Below, one piece after another: positions 52,645-60,470 of a stretch of DNA of 64,000 nt; within the stretch, counting starts at the first letter, position 1, and each line of letters begins with the position of its first letter. Below the pieces are notes generated by a model. The model did no database searches. It saw nothing but the letters and a program-made list of their open reading frames with translations, and was not told the origin of the DNA. The DNA lies in assembly GCA_963704035.1 (NCBI GenBank), contig CAVPGR010000004.1, positions 434,001-498,000 of the forward strand. The letters run 5' to 3'. Origin of the DNA: JAOSJL01 sp963704035 (GTDB lineage: Bacteria; Actinomycetota; Acidimicrobiia; IMCC26256; JAOSJL01). The translations under genes were made by a program, and so were the position numbers.

Positions 52645-53433
52645 TCAAGCGCGGACACCAATCGACACCGGATCGCCACGGGCTATCCGCCCGGGCCCAG
52701 CCACGTCGAGGTAGATACCGAGGTGGTCGGGGTGCGCGGCATTGAGCTCGTTGAGCGCCCCGAAGAGCTCAGGCTGACGGTGGAGCCCGCCGGGTTGGGC
52801 GCGCAGCGGTATGGCGCATCGAACCGTGGGCTGCACACCCCGCAGGCGCGCGCAACCGACCTCCGCGATGAGACCGCACCAGGCATCCTCGACGAACCCG
52901 CCGTCCACGTCGACCCGCTCGTCGAGCTCGACGACGAGGTTCGGCCGGAAGCGGCGGACGCTCCAGTCGAGGCTGGGGCGTCGGGCGCGCGCGTACTCGA
53001 GGGTGGCCGTGGTGATCAGGTGGACGGCCGCCAAGTCGAGGAATGTGCCCTCGGGTGTGGGGATGTCGTAGTAGTCAGCCTCGTCATCAGGTGGGTCAAA
53101 GGTCATCTGATAGGACACTTCACTGTGCGGTGAGGGCTGAGCGAGCGCCACGGGCCGGCCCAGCCAAAGCGAGAGGTGCCGGTTCGCGTCAGGTCCGTGG
53201 AGGTCCACCCGAGTCCCGTCGGGGAGCGTGATGGAAGTGTCGTCAGCTCGTGCGTGCAGGAGCCGGGAGTACCGCTTGGCCGACATCAACCGCTCGGACT
53301 CGAGATCGATCAGCCCCCAGGCCCGGTCACCCTCGACGCCGCCGCGGTCGACGTCGAGGTGGTCGACTTCGAGGCCTTGCATCGACTTGACCGGGTACCG
53401 CCAGCACGCGGCAACCACACCAATCACGGTCAT
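52645..53433 (-). CDS. MOSC-domain protein
   Basis: The 262-residue protein has the N-terminal beta-barrel (VVAACWRYPVKSMQGLEVDHLDVDRGGVEGDRAWGLID) and C-terminal MOSC domain (RFRPNLVVELDE...VQPTVRCAIPLRAQPG...LGIYLDVAGPGRIARGDPV), as in molybdenum-cofactor sulfurase and mARC-like proteins. The Cys in TVRCAIP is the position that binds the cofactor or sulfur. The very long open frame upstream is antisense to the FAD oxidase and not real; this ATG follows AGGGACGAG. Confidence 0.9.
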   Translation of the reverse strand: MTVIGVVAACWRYPVKSMQGLEVDHLDVDRGGVEGDRAWGLIDLESERLMSAKRYSRLLHARADDTSITLPDGTRVDLHGPDANRHLSLWLGRPVALAQPSPHSEVSYQMTFDPPDDEADYYDIPTPEGTFLDLAAVHLITTATLEYARARRPSLDWSVRRFRPNLVVELDERVDVDGGFVEDAWCGLIAEVGCARLRGVQPTVRCAIPLRAQPGGLHRQPELFGALNELNAAHPDHLGIYLDVAGPGRIARGDPVSIGVRA

Positions 53434-53541
53434 TTCTCGTCCCTGGATACGTTCCGTTCGTGTCGCCATCATCTTGGCGGCTCTCCCGGTGGCAGGCACA
53501 TCTGGCGGGTAGCGTGCGCCTGCGACCGCAAAGGACCGACT

Positions 53542-54927
53542 GTGCCTGACCTCCTCGGCTCTGCCGTCTACTGGCTGGAAACCTCCCCGGGTGATCCTCG
53601 CCCCACGATGCAGGGTCACCACGAGGCCGACGTGGTCGTCGTGGGCGGCGGTTACACCGGGCTGTGGACCGCGTACCACCTGCTCGACGCCGACCCCTCT
53701 TTGCAGGTCGTCATCCTCGAAGGCGAGTCGATCGGCTTCGGCGCGAGTGGCCGCAACGGTGGGTTCGCCATGACCCTGCTCGACATGAGCCTGGCGCTGC
53801 TGCGCCGCAACCACGGCGACGACGCTGCTCGCGCTGCTCACCGGGCGGTGGCCGAGTCGGTCGACGAGATGGGCCAGGCGATCGAGCGCGAGGGCATCGA
53901 CTGCGAGTGGCGCCACGGAGGGCTCATGGTCGTGGCCACCAACCGGGCCCAACTCGACCGTGTGGAGCTCGACCTGCGTACCGCAGAGGAGCTGGGCCTC
54001 GACGGATTCCGCCGGCTCGACCGCACCGAAGCGCGTGCCGAGGTGGACTCCCCCACGTACCTGGGCGCGTTGCGCGAGGAACACTGCGGCGTGCTGCACC
54101 CTGCGAAGCTGGCCCGCGGTCTCGCCACGGTGGTGGAGGCACGGGGCGCCACCGTCTTCGAGCAGTCGTCGCTCACAGACATCACGGAGTCGGGTGGTCG
54201 GCTGCGGGTCGAGACGCCCGCAGGAAGTGTGACGGCCGACCAGGTTGTCCTGGCCACGAACGCCTGGGCGGCGCACCAGCCGTGGGTGGGTCGCCAGGTC
54301 GTGCCCCTCTACACCTACATCGCGCTCACGGAACCGCTCACCGACGACCAGTGGAGTTCGGTGGGCTGGGAGAGCCACTGCGGCGTGGAGGACAAACGGA
54401 ACTACGTCCACTACTACCGCCGCACGCTGGACGGTCGGATTCTGTGGGGTGGAAGCGACGGAATCGTGCACTACGGCGGTCGCATCTCCCCACGCCATGA
54501 TCGCAGCGCGCGCACCTTCGCCCGCCTGCGCACGACGTTCCGCCGCACGTTTCCCCAGCTCGACCAGGTGCGTTTCACCCACCACTGGGGAGGGCCCGTG
54601 GCCGTCACCGCCAACTTCGTGCCGACCTTCGCCACGCTGTTGGACGGTCGGCTGCACACGGGTGTGGGCTACAACGGCCACGGTGTGGCGCCGAGCCACA
54701 CGGGTGGCAAGATCCTGCGCGACAAGGTGTTCGGCCGCCGATCCGAGCTCACCGAGCTGTGCTTCGTCGACCGGCCGGTCATCCCGTTCCCGCCCGAGCC
54801 ACTCCAGTGGGTGGGTGCGGAGCTGAGCAGGCGGGCGCTGCTGCGCCAAGACGCCCAGAACGATGCCGGCAAGGGCGGCGGCGAGATGGAACCCCTGATG
54901 ATGAAGCTGCTCCGGCGCTCCTCCTGA
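53542..54927 (+). CDS. FAD-dependent oxidoreductase, PuuB-like (DAO family), copy 1
   Basis: The 461-residue amine-oxidase-type flavoenzyme has the Rossmann motif ADVVVVGGGYTGLWTAYHLLD, the GFGASGRNGGFAMTL segment seen in gamma-glutamylputrescine oxidase (PuuB) and related sarcosine-oxidase-like proteins, and a C-terminal VGYNGHGVAPSHTGGKILRD. It probably oxidises a secondary or N-substituted amine. The GTG after AAAGGA is chosen; a longer frame overlaps the MOSC gene. It is about half identical by eye to the gene at 59.0 kb, its paralogue. Confidence 0.9.
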   Translation: MPDLLGSAVYWLETSPGDPRPTMQGHHEADVVVVGGGYTGLWTAYHLLDADPSLQVVILEGESIGFGASGRNGGFAMTLLDMSLALLRRNHGDDAARAAHRAVAESVDEMGQAIEREGIDCEWRHGGLMVVATNRAQLDRVELDLRTAEELGLDGFRRLDRTEARAEVDSPTYLGALREEHCGVLHPAKLARGLATVVEARGATVFEQSSLTDITESGGRLRVETPAGSVTADQVVLATNAWAAHQPWVGRQVVPLYTYIALTEPLTDDQWSSVGWESHCGVEDKRNYVHYYRRTLDGRILWGGSDGIVHYGGRISPRHDRSARTFARLRTTFRRTFPQLDQVRFTHHWGGPVAVTANFVPTFATLLDGRLHTGVGYNGHGVAPSHTGGKILRDKVFGRRSELTELCFVDRPVIPFPPEPLQWVGAELSRRALLRQDAQNDAGKGGGEMEPLMMKLLRRSS

Positions 54928-54951
54928 ATCGACATTCATTCATGCTGAGTC

Positions 54952-54966
54952 CGGGTCGCTGACCCG
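54952..54966. terminator. Hairpin after the FAD oxidase
   Basis: CGGGTC-GCT-GACCCG is a perfect 6-3-6 palindrome in the 98-base gap before the next gene. It may terminate the oxidase transcript or be an operator. Confidence 0.45.
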
Positions 54967-55025
54967 ATTGGTGCCCACCCGGGTCGCCATACAGAATCCA
55001 CGGAAACCGATCGAAGGAGAATCCG

Positions 55026-55460
55026 ATGACCATCGACGAACACCCGGCGATGATCGCGGCCCGCAAATCGTGGGTCGCGGTGCAAGCCGGCGACAAGGAG
55101 GCCTGGCTCGCACTGATGGCCGACGACGTGGTGATCGAAGATCCCATCGGCGAGGCTCTGACCAATCCCACCGGTCTCGGTGCCCGGGGCAAGAGCGAGG
55201 TGGGCACGTTCTTCGACGCCAACATCGGCCCCAACCAACTCGCCATCGACGTACACACTTCGAGGGTGGCCGGCGACGAGTCGGCCCACCACATGACGCT
55301 CACCACCACGCTGCCCGACGGCACGAAGGCGGTCGTCACCGGTCTGTTCGCGTACCGGGTGAACGAGGACGGCCTGCTGACCAGCCTGCGGGGCTGGTGG
55401 GGGATGGACGACATGACGTTCGTGGCACCCGACACCGAGGCCGACGAGACCGGCAGCTGA
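55026..55460 (+). CDS. SnoaL/NTF2-like protein, ketosteroid-isomerase type
   Basis: The 144-residue cone-shaped fold protein has AARKSWVAVQAGDKEAWLALMADDVVIEDPIGE, a start typical of steroid Delta-isomerase/SnoaL-like proteins, with an Asp near the expected position (EDPIGE). A full catalytic Tyr/Asp set cannot be confirmed. It is preceded by AAGGAGA. The F420-dependent gene begins at the base after its stop, so they are co-expressed. Function could be isomerisation of a keto lipid or steroid. Confidence 0.83.
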   Translation: MTIDEHPAMIAARKSWVAVQAGDKEAWLALMADDVVIEDPIGEALTNPTGLGARGKSEVGTFFDANIGPNQLAIDVHTSRVAGDESAHHMTLTTTLPDGTKAVVTGLFAYRVNEDGLLTSLRGWWGMDDMTFVAPDTEADETGS

Positions 55461-56342
55461 GTGGTGCGGTTCACCTTCGCCGACGCCATGGTCGACCCGG
55501 CGGTCCTGCGCCCCCTCGCCATCGCCGCCGAGGAGACCGGCTACGACGGCTTCGTCGTGCCCGACAGCATCTGTTACCCGGAGGTCTCCGACTCCACCTA
55601 CCCGTACTCGCCCGACGGCACACGCGAGTTCCTCGAGGACAAGCCCTTCCTCGAACCGTTCTCGCTCATCCCCTACCTCGCGGCCGCTACGACGACGCTG
55701 CGCTTCACCACGTTCGTCGTGAAGCTCCCGATCCGCCACCCGGTGCTCGTGGCCAAGCAGGCGACCAGCGTCTCGGTGCTCACCGAGGGGCGGTTCGCTC
55801 TGGGCGTCGGCGTGAGCCCGTGGCCCGACGACTACGAGATCCTCGACGTCCCCTGGGAAAAGCGGGGGACGCGGATGGACGAGGCCATCGACGTCATCCG
55901 CGGCCTCAGCGGTGGCGGGTACTTCGAGCACCACGGCGAGATCTACGACGTGCCCTCCATCAAGATCTGCCCGGTGCCCGACCAGCCGGCCCCCATCCTC
56001 GTCGGCGGCCACAGCGACGCCGCGCTGCGCCGGGCCGCCCGGCGAGGCGACGGCTGGCTCCACGCCGGCGGCGGACCCGAAGACCTCGCCGACCTGCTCC
56101 CCAAGCTCCAGCATTTCCGCGACGAGGCCGGACGGGCCGATGAGCCCTTCGAGACCCACGTCATCTCGCTCGATGCCTACACACCCGACGGCATCACCCG
56201 TCTCGAGGACCTCGGCGTCACCGACGTGATCGTCGGATTCCGCGACGCCTACCAGCCCGGCCCCGACACCCAGACCCTCGACGAGAAGCTCGATGCCCTG
56301 CGCTGGTACGCCGACGAGATCATCGCCAAGGTGAAGGACTAG
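55461..56342 (+). CDS. F420-dependent luciferase-like monooxygenase/oxidoreductase
   Basis: The 293-residue LLM-family protein has EETGYDGFVVPDS, LRFTTFVVKLPIRHPVLVAKQATSVSVLTEGRFALGVGVSPWPDDYEILDVPW (parts read together), AALRRAARRGDGWLHAG and LEDLGVTDVIVGF. This is typical of the TIGR03619 group in actinobacteria, which use coenzyme F420. It starts with GTG immediately after the SnoaL stop. Its stop overlaps the convergent SDR stop by three bases. Substrate unknown; a keto or unsaturated lipid or steroid is plausible. Confidence 0.9.
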   Translation: MVRFTFADAMVDPAVLRPLAIAAEETGYDGFVVPDSICYPEVSDSTYPYSPDGTREFLEDKPFLEPFSLIPYLAAATTTLRFTTFVVKLPIRHPVLVAKQATSVSVLTEGRFALGVGVSPWPDDYEILDVPWEKRGTRMDEAIDVIRGLSGGGYFEHHGEIYDVPSIKICPVPDQPAPILVGGHSDAALRRAARRGDGWLHAGGGPEDLADLLPKLQHFRDEAGRADEPFETHVISLDAYTPDGITRLEDLGVTDVIVGFRDAYQPGPDTQTLDEKLDALRWYADEIIAKVKD

Positions 56343-57139
56343 TTGGACGGATCGGCTCGCTCCTCGCGCACCCATTGGGCCACACCCTCGAGGAAGCCCT
56401 GCGGATCGTCGGCCTTCGCACGGGCGAGGTCGGCGAAGTAGCCGGGCACGTAGGTGATCAGCGCGTCGGACTCCAACGGTTCCAACACAGCCGCCGCCGC
56501 CTCACCGACAGGGATCGGGTCGACGGGATTGACGAGGTCGTCGTTGTCGGGCACGTCGAACAGCGGCGTGTCGACGACGCCGGGATGCACGACGTGGACA
56601 CGGACGCCCGTGCCGTCGAGATCCACGTCCGCCGTCTCGGACCACACCGTCAGGGCGGCCTTCGACGCGTTGTACGCGCTCTCTCCCGGTGAGCTCAGAA
56701 CGGCCGCCACCGACGCCACATTGATGATGCGACCCTCGCCGCGCTCGAGCATGCCGGGGAGCAGCGCCAGTGCCAGGTGGACCGGCACCAGGTAGTTGAT
56801 GCGCGTGGCCGCGTCGAGCTCGGCGGGCGTGAGCCGGGTCACGTGGCGGCGTTTGGGGATCCCGGCGTTGTTGATCAACACGTCGACGCCGCCGAGACGC
56901 TCGGGAAGGTCGTGGACCAGCGCGTCCAGCCGCGCGGGATCGGCAAGGTCGCAGGCCCACATCTCCGAGCGCGGCGCGTGGTGTCGGCAACGGTCCAGGA
57001 CCGCCGCCAGCTCCGCCTCCCGCCGAGCGACCAGCCCGACCCGCGCGCCGCGTCGGGCGGCCTCCACGGCCACGGCCGCGCCGATGCCCGACGACGCCCC
57101 GGTCACCACGACGCTCCGGTCCGACAGATCGAACGGCAC
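56339..57139 (-). CDS. SDR-family oxidoreductase
   Basis: The 266-residue SDR has VVVTGASSGIGAAVAVEAARRGARVGLVARR, the LINNAGIPKR strand, INVASVAAVLS...SAYNASKAAL with the active-site Tyr-Lys, and VVHPGVVDTPLFD. GTG 57139 is chosen because AGAGGAG stands five bases before it; an ATG at 57154 is also possible but would cover that site. It is divergent from the tetR gene; a perfect palindrome between them probably controls it. Confidence 0.9.
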   Translation of the reverse strand: MPFDLSDRSVVVTGASSGIGAAVAVEAARRGARVGLVARREAELAAVLDRCRHHAPRSEMWACDLADPARLDALVHDLPERLGGVDVLINNAGIPKRRHVTRLTPAELDAATRINYLVPVHLALALLPGMLERGEGRIINVASVAAVLSSPGESAYNASKAALTVWSETADVDLDGTGVRVHVVHPGVVDTPLFDVPDNDDLVNPVDPIPVGEAAAAVLEPLESDALITYVPGYFADLARAKADDPQGFLEGVAQWVREERADPSN

Positions 57140-57176
57140 GCCCACTCCTCTCATCTCGTTCCGGCGCTTGCCCACC

Positions 57177-57197
57177 GAACATACCGCAGGTATGTTC
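57177..57197. promoter_or_regulatory. Perfect 9-3-9 palindrome (TetR operator candidate)
   Basis: GAACATACC and GGTATGTTC are perfect complements around GCA, in the middle of the SDR/tetR intergenic region. This size and symmetry suit a TetR-family dimer pair. Confidence 0.7.
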
Positions 57198-57200
57198 CCA

Positions 57201-57213
57201 GTACCAAAGGTAC
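57201..57213. promoter_or_regulatory. Second, 5-3-5 palindrome beside the TetR operator
   Basis: GTACC-AAA-GGTAC is perfect and sits three bases after the main palindrome. It shares the TACC/GGTA core with it and may be a second half-occupied site. Confidence 0.5.
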
Positions 57214-57268
57214 GGACGACGTCCGGGTCGCGCCCGGCGCGCCCGAGAGCCGAACCGCGGAGGTCGGT

Positions 57269-57859
57269 GTGGCGAAGCGAGATCCGATGGTGCGCGACAC
57301 GAAGCAGCGCATCCTGGACGCCGCCCTCGAGGTGTTCGGTGAGAAGGGCTTCCGGGGCGCGTCGGTCGACGAGATCGCGACCTCGGCGGGGGTCACCAAA
57401 GGAGCCGTCTACTACTACTTCGAGGACAAGGACGACCTGGCCCGCGACCTCCAGCACCTGCTGTGGGAAGAGCTGGCGACCAGCGCGCTGGCCGTACGCG
57501 ATCCCGACCAGTCCGCCACCACAAACCTGCTCGTCTGCTTCGAGGCATTCCTGCGGACGGTGCAGGCGATGCCCGGCGCGTGGACGTTCCTGCGCGAGGC
57601 GTGGTTCACCCCGGCGCTCGACGCCGCCGGACGGGCCGACCACGAGGGCTCGCTCGGGTTGGTCCGGGGGCTGATCGAAACAGGGATCGCCGACGGCGAG
57701 CTGGCCCCGCTCGATCCCGAGACACTCACCCGCGTGCTGGCGGGCGCCCTCATGGAGGCGACGGTACACGTGCTCGGCTCAGGAACCATCGACGACGCGC
57801 TCGCCGTCGTGGGCCGGCTCGTCGGATCCCTCGAGCGGGCCGAGCCGGTCCGAACATGA
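57269..57859 (+). CDS. TetR-family transcriptional regulator
   Basis: The 196-residue regulator has the N-terminal helix-turn-helix RDTKQRILDAALEVFGEKGFRGASVDEIATSAGVTKGAVYYYFEDKDDL (read in parts), typical of TetR proteins, and a ligand-binding C-terminal domain. GTG 57269 is chosen, after GGAGG with a five-base spacing. It is translationally coupled to the hydrolase (ATGA) and divergent from the SDR, with perfect palindromes between. It probably represses itself, the hydrolase and the SDR until a lipid or related ligand binds. Confidence 0.92.
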   Translation: MAKRDPMVRDTKQRILDAALEVFGEKGFRGASVDEIATSAGVTKGAVYYYFEDKDDLARDLQHLLWEELATSALAVRDPDQSATTNLLVCFEAFLRTVQAMPGAWTFLREAWFTPALDAAGRADHEGSLGLVRGLIETGIADGELAPLDPETLTRVLAGALMEATVHVLGSGTIDDALAVVGRLVGSLERAEPVRT

Positions 57860-58941
57860 AGCCCTCCGCTACAAGGGTCGCGATCGGCGTCGGCGCCGTC
57901 GCCGCGGCAGCCGGTGCCGTCGGCGGCATAAATGTCGTCCGCTTCTACCGCGACCTGCGGTTCGACACCACCGAGGACGAACGCATCGCGGTCGAAACCG
58001 ACGACGGGTGGCAACTCACCCTCCACCGGTACGCCGCGAGAGGTACCGCGAAGCCGTATCCGATCGTGGCCGGCCACGGATTCGCCGGTAGCCGCCTCAT
58101 CTGGGACCTCACCGCACAGACGAGCCTGGCGAGGTTCCTCGCCGACGCGGGCTTCGACTTCTACGCTGTCGATCTCCGCGGCAGGGGCGATAGCCGGCCC
58201 GTCGGTGGTTCGGTCGCCGATGCGCAGTGGAGCTTCGACGACATCGTCCACCACGACCTTCCGACCGCCGTCGCGGCGGCGTGCGCACGATCGGGCTCGG
58301 ACGAGGCGTTCTGGGTCGGTCTCGAGATGAGCGGCCAGGCGCTGTACGCGGCGGCCATTTCGGAAACCACCGGTCGTCTGCGAGGCGGGATCACCTGCGG
58401 GTCGCCGGCGCTCACGCCACCGTCGGCGAAGGTGCCGGGGGTGACAGCGCCACCCCGGTCGCGCCGCGACGGTCGCATCCCCTTTCGCTCCGGCGCGCGC
58501 GCCGCGGGACCGCTGCTGGCGCTGACGCGCTCCGGCGCGCTCGAGTCGAGCTTCCGGCGGGCGAACACGGATCCGATCGTGCCGGCGCGCTACCTCTACA
58601 ACGGTGTCCCCGACGAGTCCACGGTGCTCGCGGACCAGTTCGCGGACTGGGTCGCCCACGGAACGATGCGCAGCCTCGACAAAGCGACGGTGTGGAGCGA
58701 CCGGCTCGACGAGGTCACACTGCCGCTCCTCGTGATGGCCGGCGCGCGTGACCTCCAGCGACCCGCCGCTGCCGTGCGGGCCACCTTCGAGCAACTGGGA
58801 TCAGCCGACAAGACCTACATCGAGGCGGGTACCGCCGGCGGGTTCTCGGTCGACTACGGCCACGACGATCTCGTCGCCGGCCGCGCGTCGCGCACCGAGA
58901 TCTTTCCCCGGATCTCCGCCTGGCTCGACGACCACTCCTGA
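57856..58941 (+). CDS. Alpha/beta hydrolase-fold protein with Ser nucleophile replaced by Glu
   Basis: The 361-residue protein has a short N-terminal hydrophobic helix, PIVAGHGFAGSRLIWDLTAQ (oxyanion turn) and DFYAVDLRGRGDSRPVGG. The nucleophile elbow reads VGLEMSGQALYAAA where relatives have GHSMGG, so residue 157 is Glu rather than Ser. The catalytic His is kept in YGHDDLVAG (about residue 336). It overlaps the tetR stop by four bases. Either it is an inactive partner, or it uses a different chemistry. Confidence 0.85.
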   Translation: MKPSATRVAIGVGAVAAAAGAVGGINVVRFYRDLRFDTTEDERIAVETDDGWQLTLHRYAARGTAKPYPIVAGHGFAGSRLIWDLTAQTSLARFLADAGFDFYAVDLRGRGDSRPVGGSVADAQWSFDDIVHHDLPTAVAAACARSGSDEAFWVGLEMSGQALYAAAISETTGRLRGGITCGSPALTPPSAKVPGVTAPPRSRRDGRIPFRSGARAAGPLLALTRSGALESSFRRANTDPIVPARYLYNGVPDESTVLADQFADWVAHGTMRSLDKATVWSDRLDEVTLPLLVMAGARDLQRPAAAVRATFEQLGSADKTYIEAGTAGGFSVDYGHDDLVAGRASRTEIFPRISAWLDDHS

Positions 58942-58986
58942 CCGAACCGAACCTGACCAGACCTGACCTGACCTGACCAGACCGAA
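58939..58986 (+). repeat. Pentanucleotide GACCT/GACCA/GACCG repeats
   Basis: From the hydrolase stop onwards the sequence is a run of near-identical five-base units (ctgac, cgaac, cagac). It ends before the GAAAGG ribosome site of the next gene. No gene or hairpin in it is credible. Confidence 0.85.
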
Positions 58987-59005
58987 CTCGAGAAAGGCGC
59001 ACACC

Positions 59006-60376
59006 ATGATGGGCGACTGGAAGACCCGCAGCTTCTGGCTCGAGCAGGGCGACTACACGCCCGGCGACCGGCTCGACGGCGACGAGACCGCCGACGTCGT
59101 GATCGTCGGTGGTGGTTTCACCGGGCTGTGGTCGGCGATCTGTCTCAAGGAGGCCGATCCGTCGATCGAGGTGACCGTCCTCGAGCAGAAGGTCGTCGGG
59201 TTCGGCGCCAGTGGCCGCAACGGCGGTTTCGCCATGACCATCGTCGGGCGCAACATCCACCAGCTCGCCAAGATGATCGGTGACACGCGGGCGGCCGCCA
59301 CGTACCGGGCGATGCACACCGCCATCGGGGAGATCGAGGACTTCGCGACGTCCGAGGCGATCGAGGCCGACATCTGGCACTCGGGCAACCTCACGGTGTC
59401 GAACGGGCCCGAACAGGATGTCCGGATCCGCCAGGATCTCGACGCCGCGGAGCGCATTGGGCTGCCCTTCACGCCCCTCGACGCCGATCAGGTGCAGTCC
59501 TACGCGCACGGCCCGACCTTCCGGATCGGCCACTTCGAGGACCAGGCGCTGATCCTCGACCCCGCCGCCCTCTCACGGGGCCTCGCCGACGCCGCCCGGA
59601 GGCGGGGCGTGCGGATCCTCGAGTTCACGCCCGTGGACGCCGTCGAGGACATCGGGGGGCTCCGGGTCGAGGCCCGCACCCCGTTCGGCACCGTGCACGC
59701 GGACCGGGCTGTCATCGCCACGAACGCGTACGCCCACTCCATCCCCGAGCTGCGCCGCTTCATCTTCACGATCTACGCCTACATCACCCTCACCGAGCCG
59801 CTCACGGCGCAGCAGTGGGAGCGGGTCGGGTGGGAGTCGCGCTGCGGAATCGAGGACAAGCGGATCCTGGTCCACTTCAGCAGGCGCACCGCCGACGGAC
59901 GGATCCTGTGGGGCGGCCGCGATGCCCCCTTCATGGCCGACGGGCCCAACGAGCGCCACGACCGCAACCAGGGCCTCTTCGACCGGCTCGAGGAGACCTT
60001 CCGCTGGACGTTTCCAGGGCTCGACGACGTCGCCATGGACCGCGGCTGGGCCGGACCCGTGTGCGGAACCGTCGACTGCATCGCGTCGGTGAACTGGCTG
60101 AGGGGACAGCGCATCCTCTACGCCCTCGGCTACGCGGGCCACGGTGTCGGACCCAGTCGTCTCGTCGGCAAGATCGTCCGCGACATGCTCCTCACCGACG
60201 GCACCGAGCTCACCGCGTTGCCCTTCGTCGCCAAGAAGCCCGTCCCGCTGCCTCCCGGCAGGGTGTTGCGCCGGCTCATGTTGGACACGTCTCACAAGGT
60301 GCTCATCGGCGTCGACGAACACCCCGAACGTGCCGAGCGCGCGCTCGGCCGGCTCGCTCTCAGGGTTCTCCAGTGA
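59006..60376 (+). CDS. FAD-dependent oxidoreductase, PuuB-like (DAO family), copy 2
   Basis: The 456-residue enzyme has ADVVIVGGGFTGLWSAICLKE, GFGASGRNGGFAMTI, ILWGGRDAPF and ALGYAGHGVGPSRLVGKIVRDML. It is paralogous to the gene at 53.5 kb with similar length and spacing. It is likely to oxidise an amine or N-methyl amino acid, delivering electrons to O2 or a carrier. It follows the hydrolase by 64 bases of repeats, so co-transcription is possible. The start is the first of two adjacent ATGs. Confidence 0.9.
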   Translation: MMGDWKTRSFWLEQGDYTPGDRLDGDETADVVIVGGGFTGLWSAICLKEADPSIEVTVLEQKVVGFGASGRNGGFAMTIVGRNIHQLAKMIGDTRAAATYRAMHTAIGEIEDFATSEAIEADIWHSGNLTVSNGPEQDVRIRQDLDAAERIGLPFTPLDADQVQSYAHGPTFRIGHFEDQALILDPAALSRGLADAARRRGVRILEFTPVDAVEDIGGLRVEARTPFGTVHADRAVIATNAYAHSIPELRRFIFTIYAYITLTEPLTAQQWERVGWESRCGIEDKRILVHFSRRTADGRILWGGRDAPFMADGPNERHDRNQGLFDRLEETFRWTFPGLDDVAMDRGWAGPVCGTVDCIASVNWLRGQRILYALGYAGHGVGPSRLVGKIVRDMLLTDGTELTALPFVAKKPVPLPPGRVLRRLMLDTSHKVLIGVDEHPERAERALGRLALRVLQ

Positions 60377-60470
60377 CCGCGTGAGACCGTCAACCCGGTG
60401 AAGCATCCGGGGATATCGACGCGACATACGGTGTGGACACCACGAGCTTCTCGAGTAGGGAGACCACCGG

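Noticed and set aside
54936..56375. Antisense open frame opposite the SnoaL and F420 genes
   Set aside because: No motifs. The opposite strand carries two well-defined family members.
58939..58986. CRISPR-like array at the pentanucleotide repeats
   Set aside because: Units are five bases without spacers, and no cas gene is in the window.
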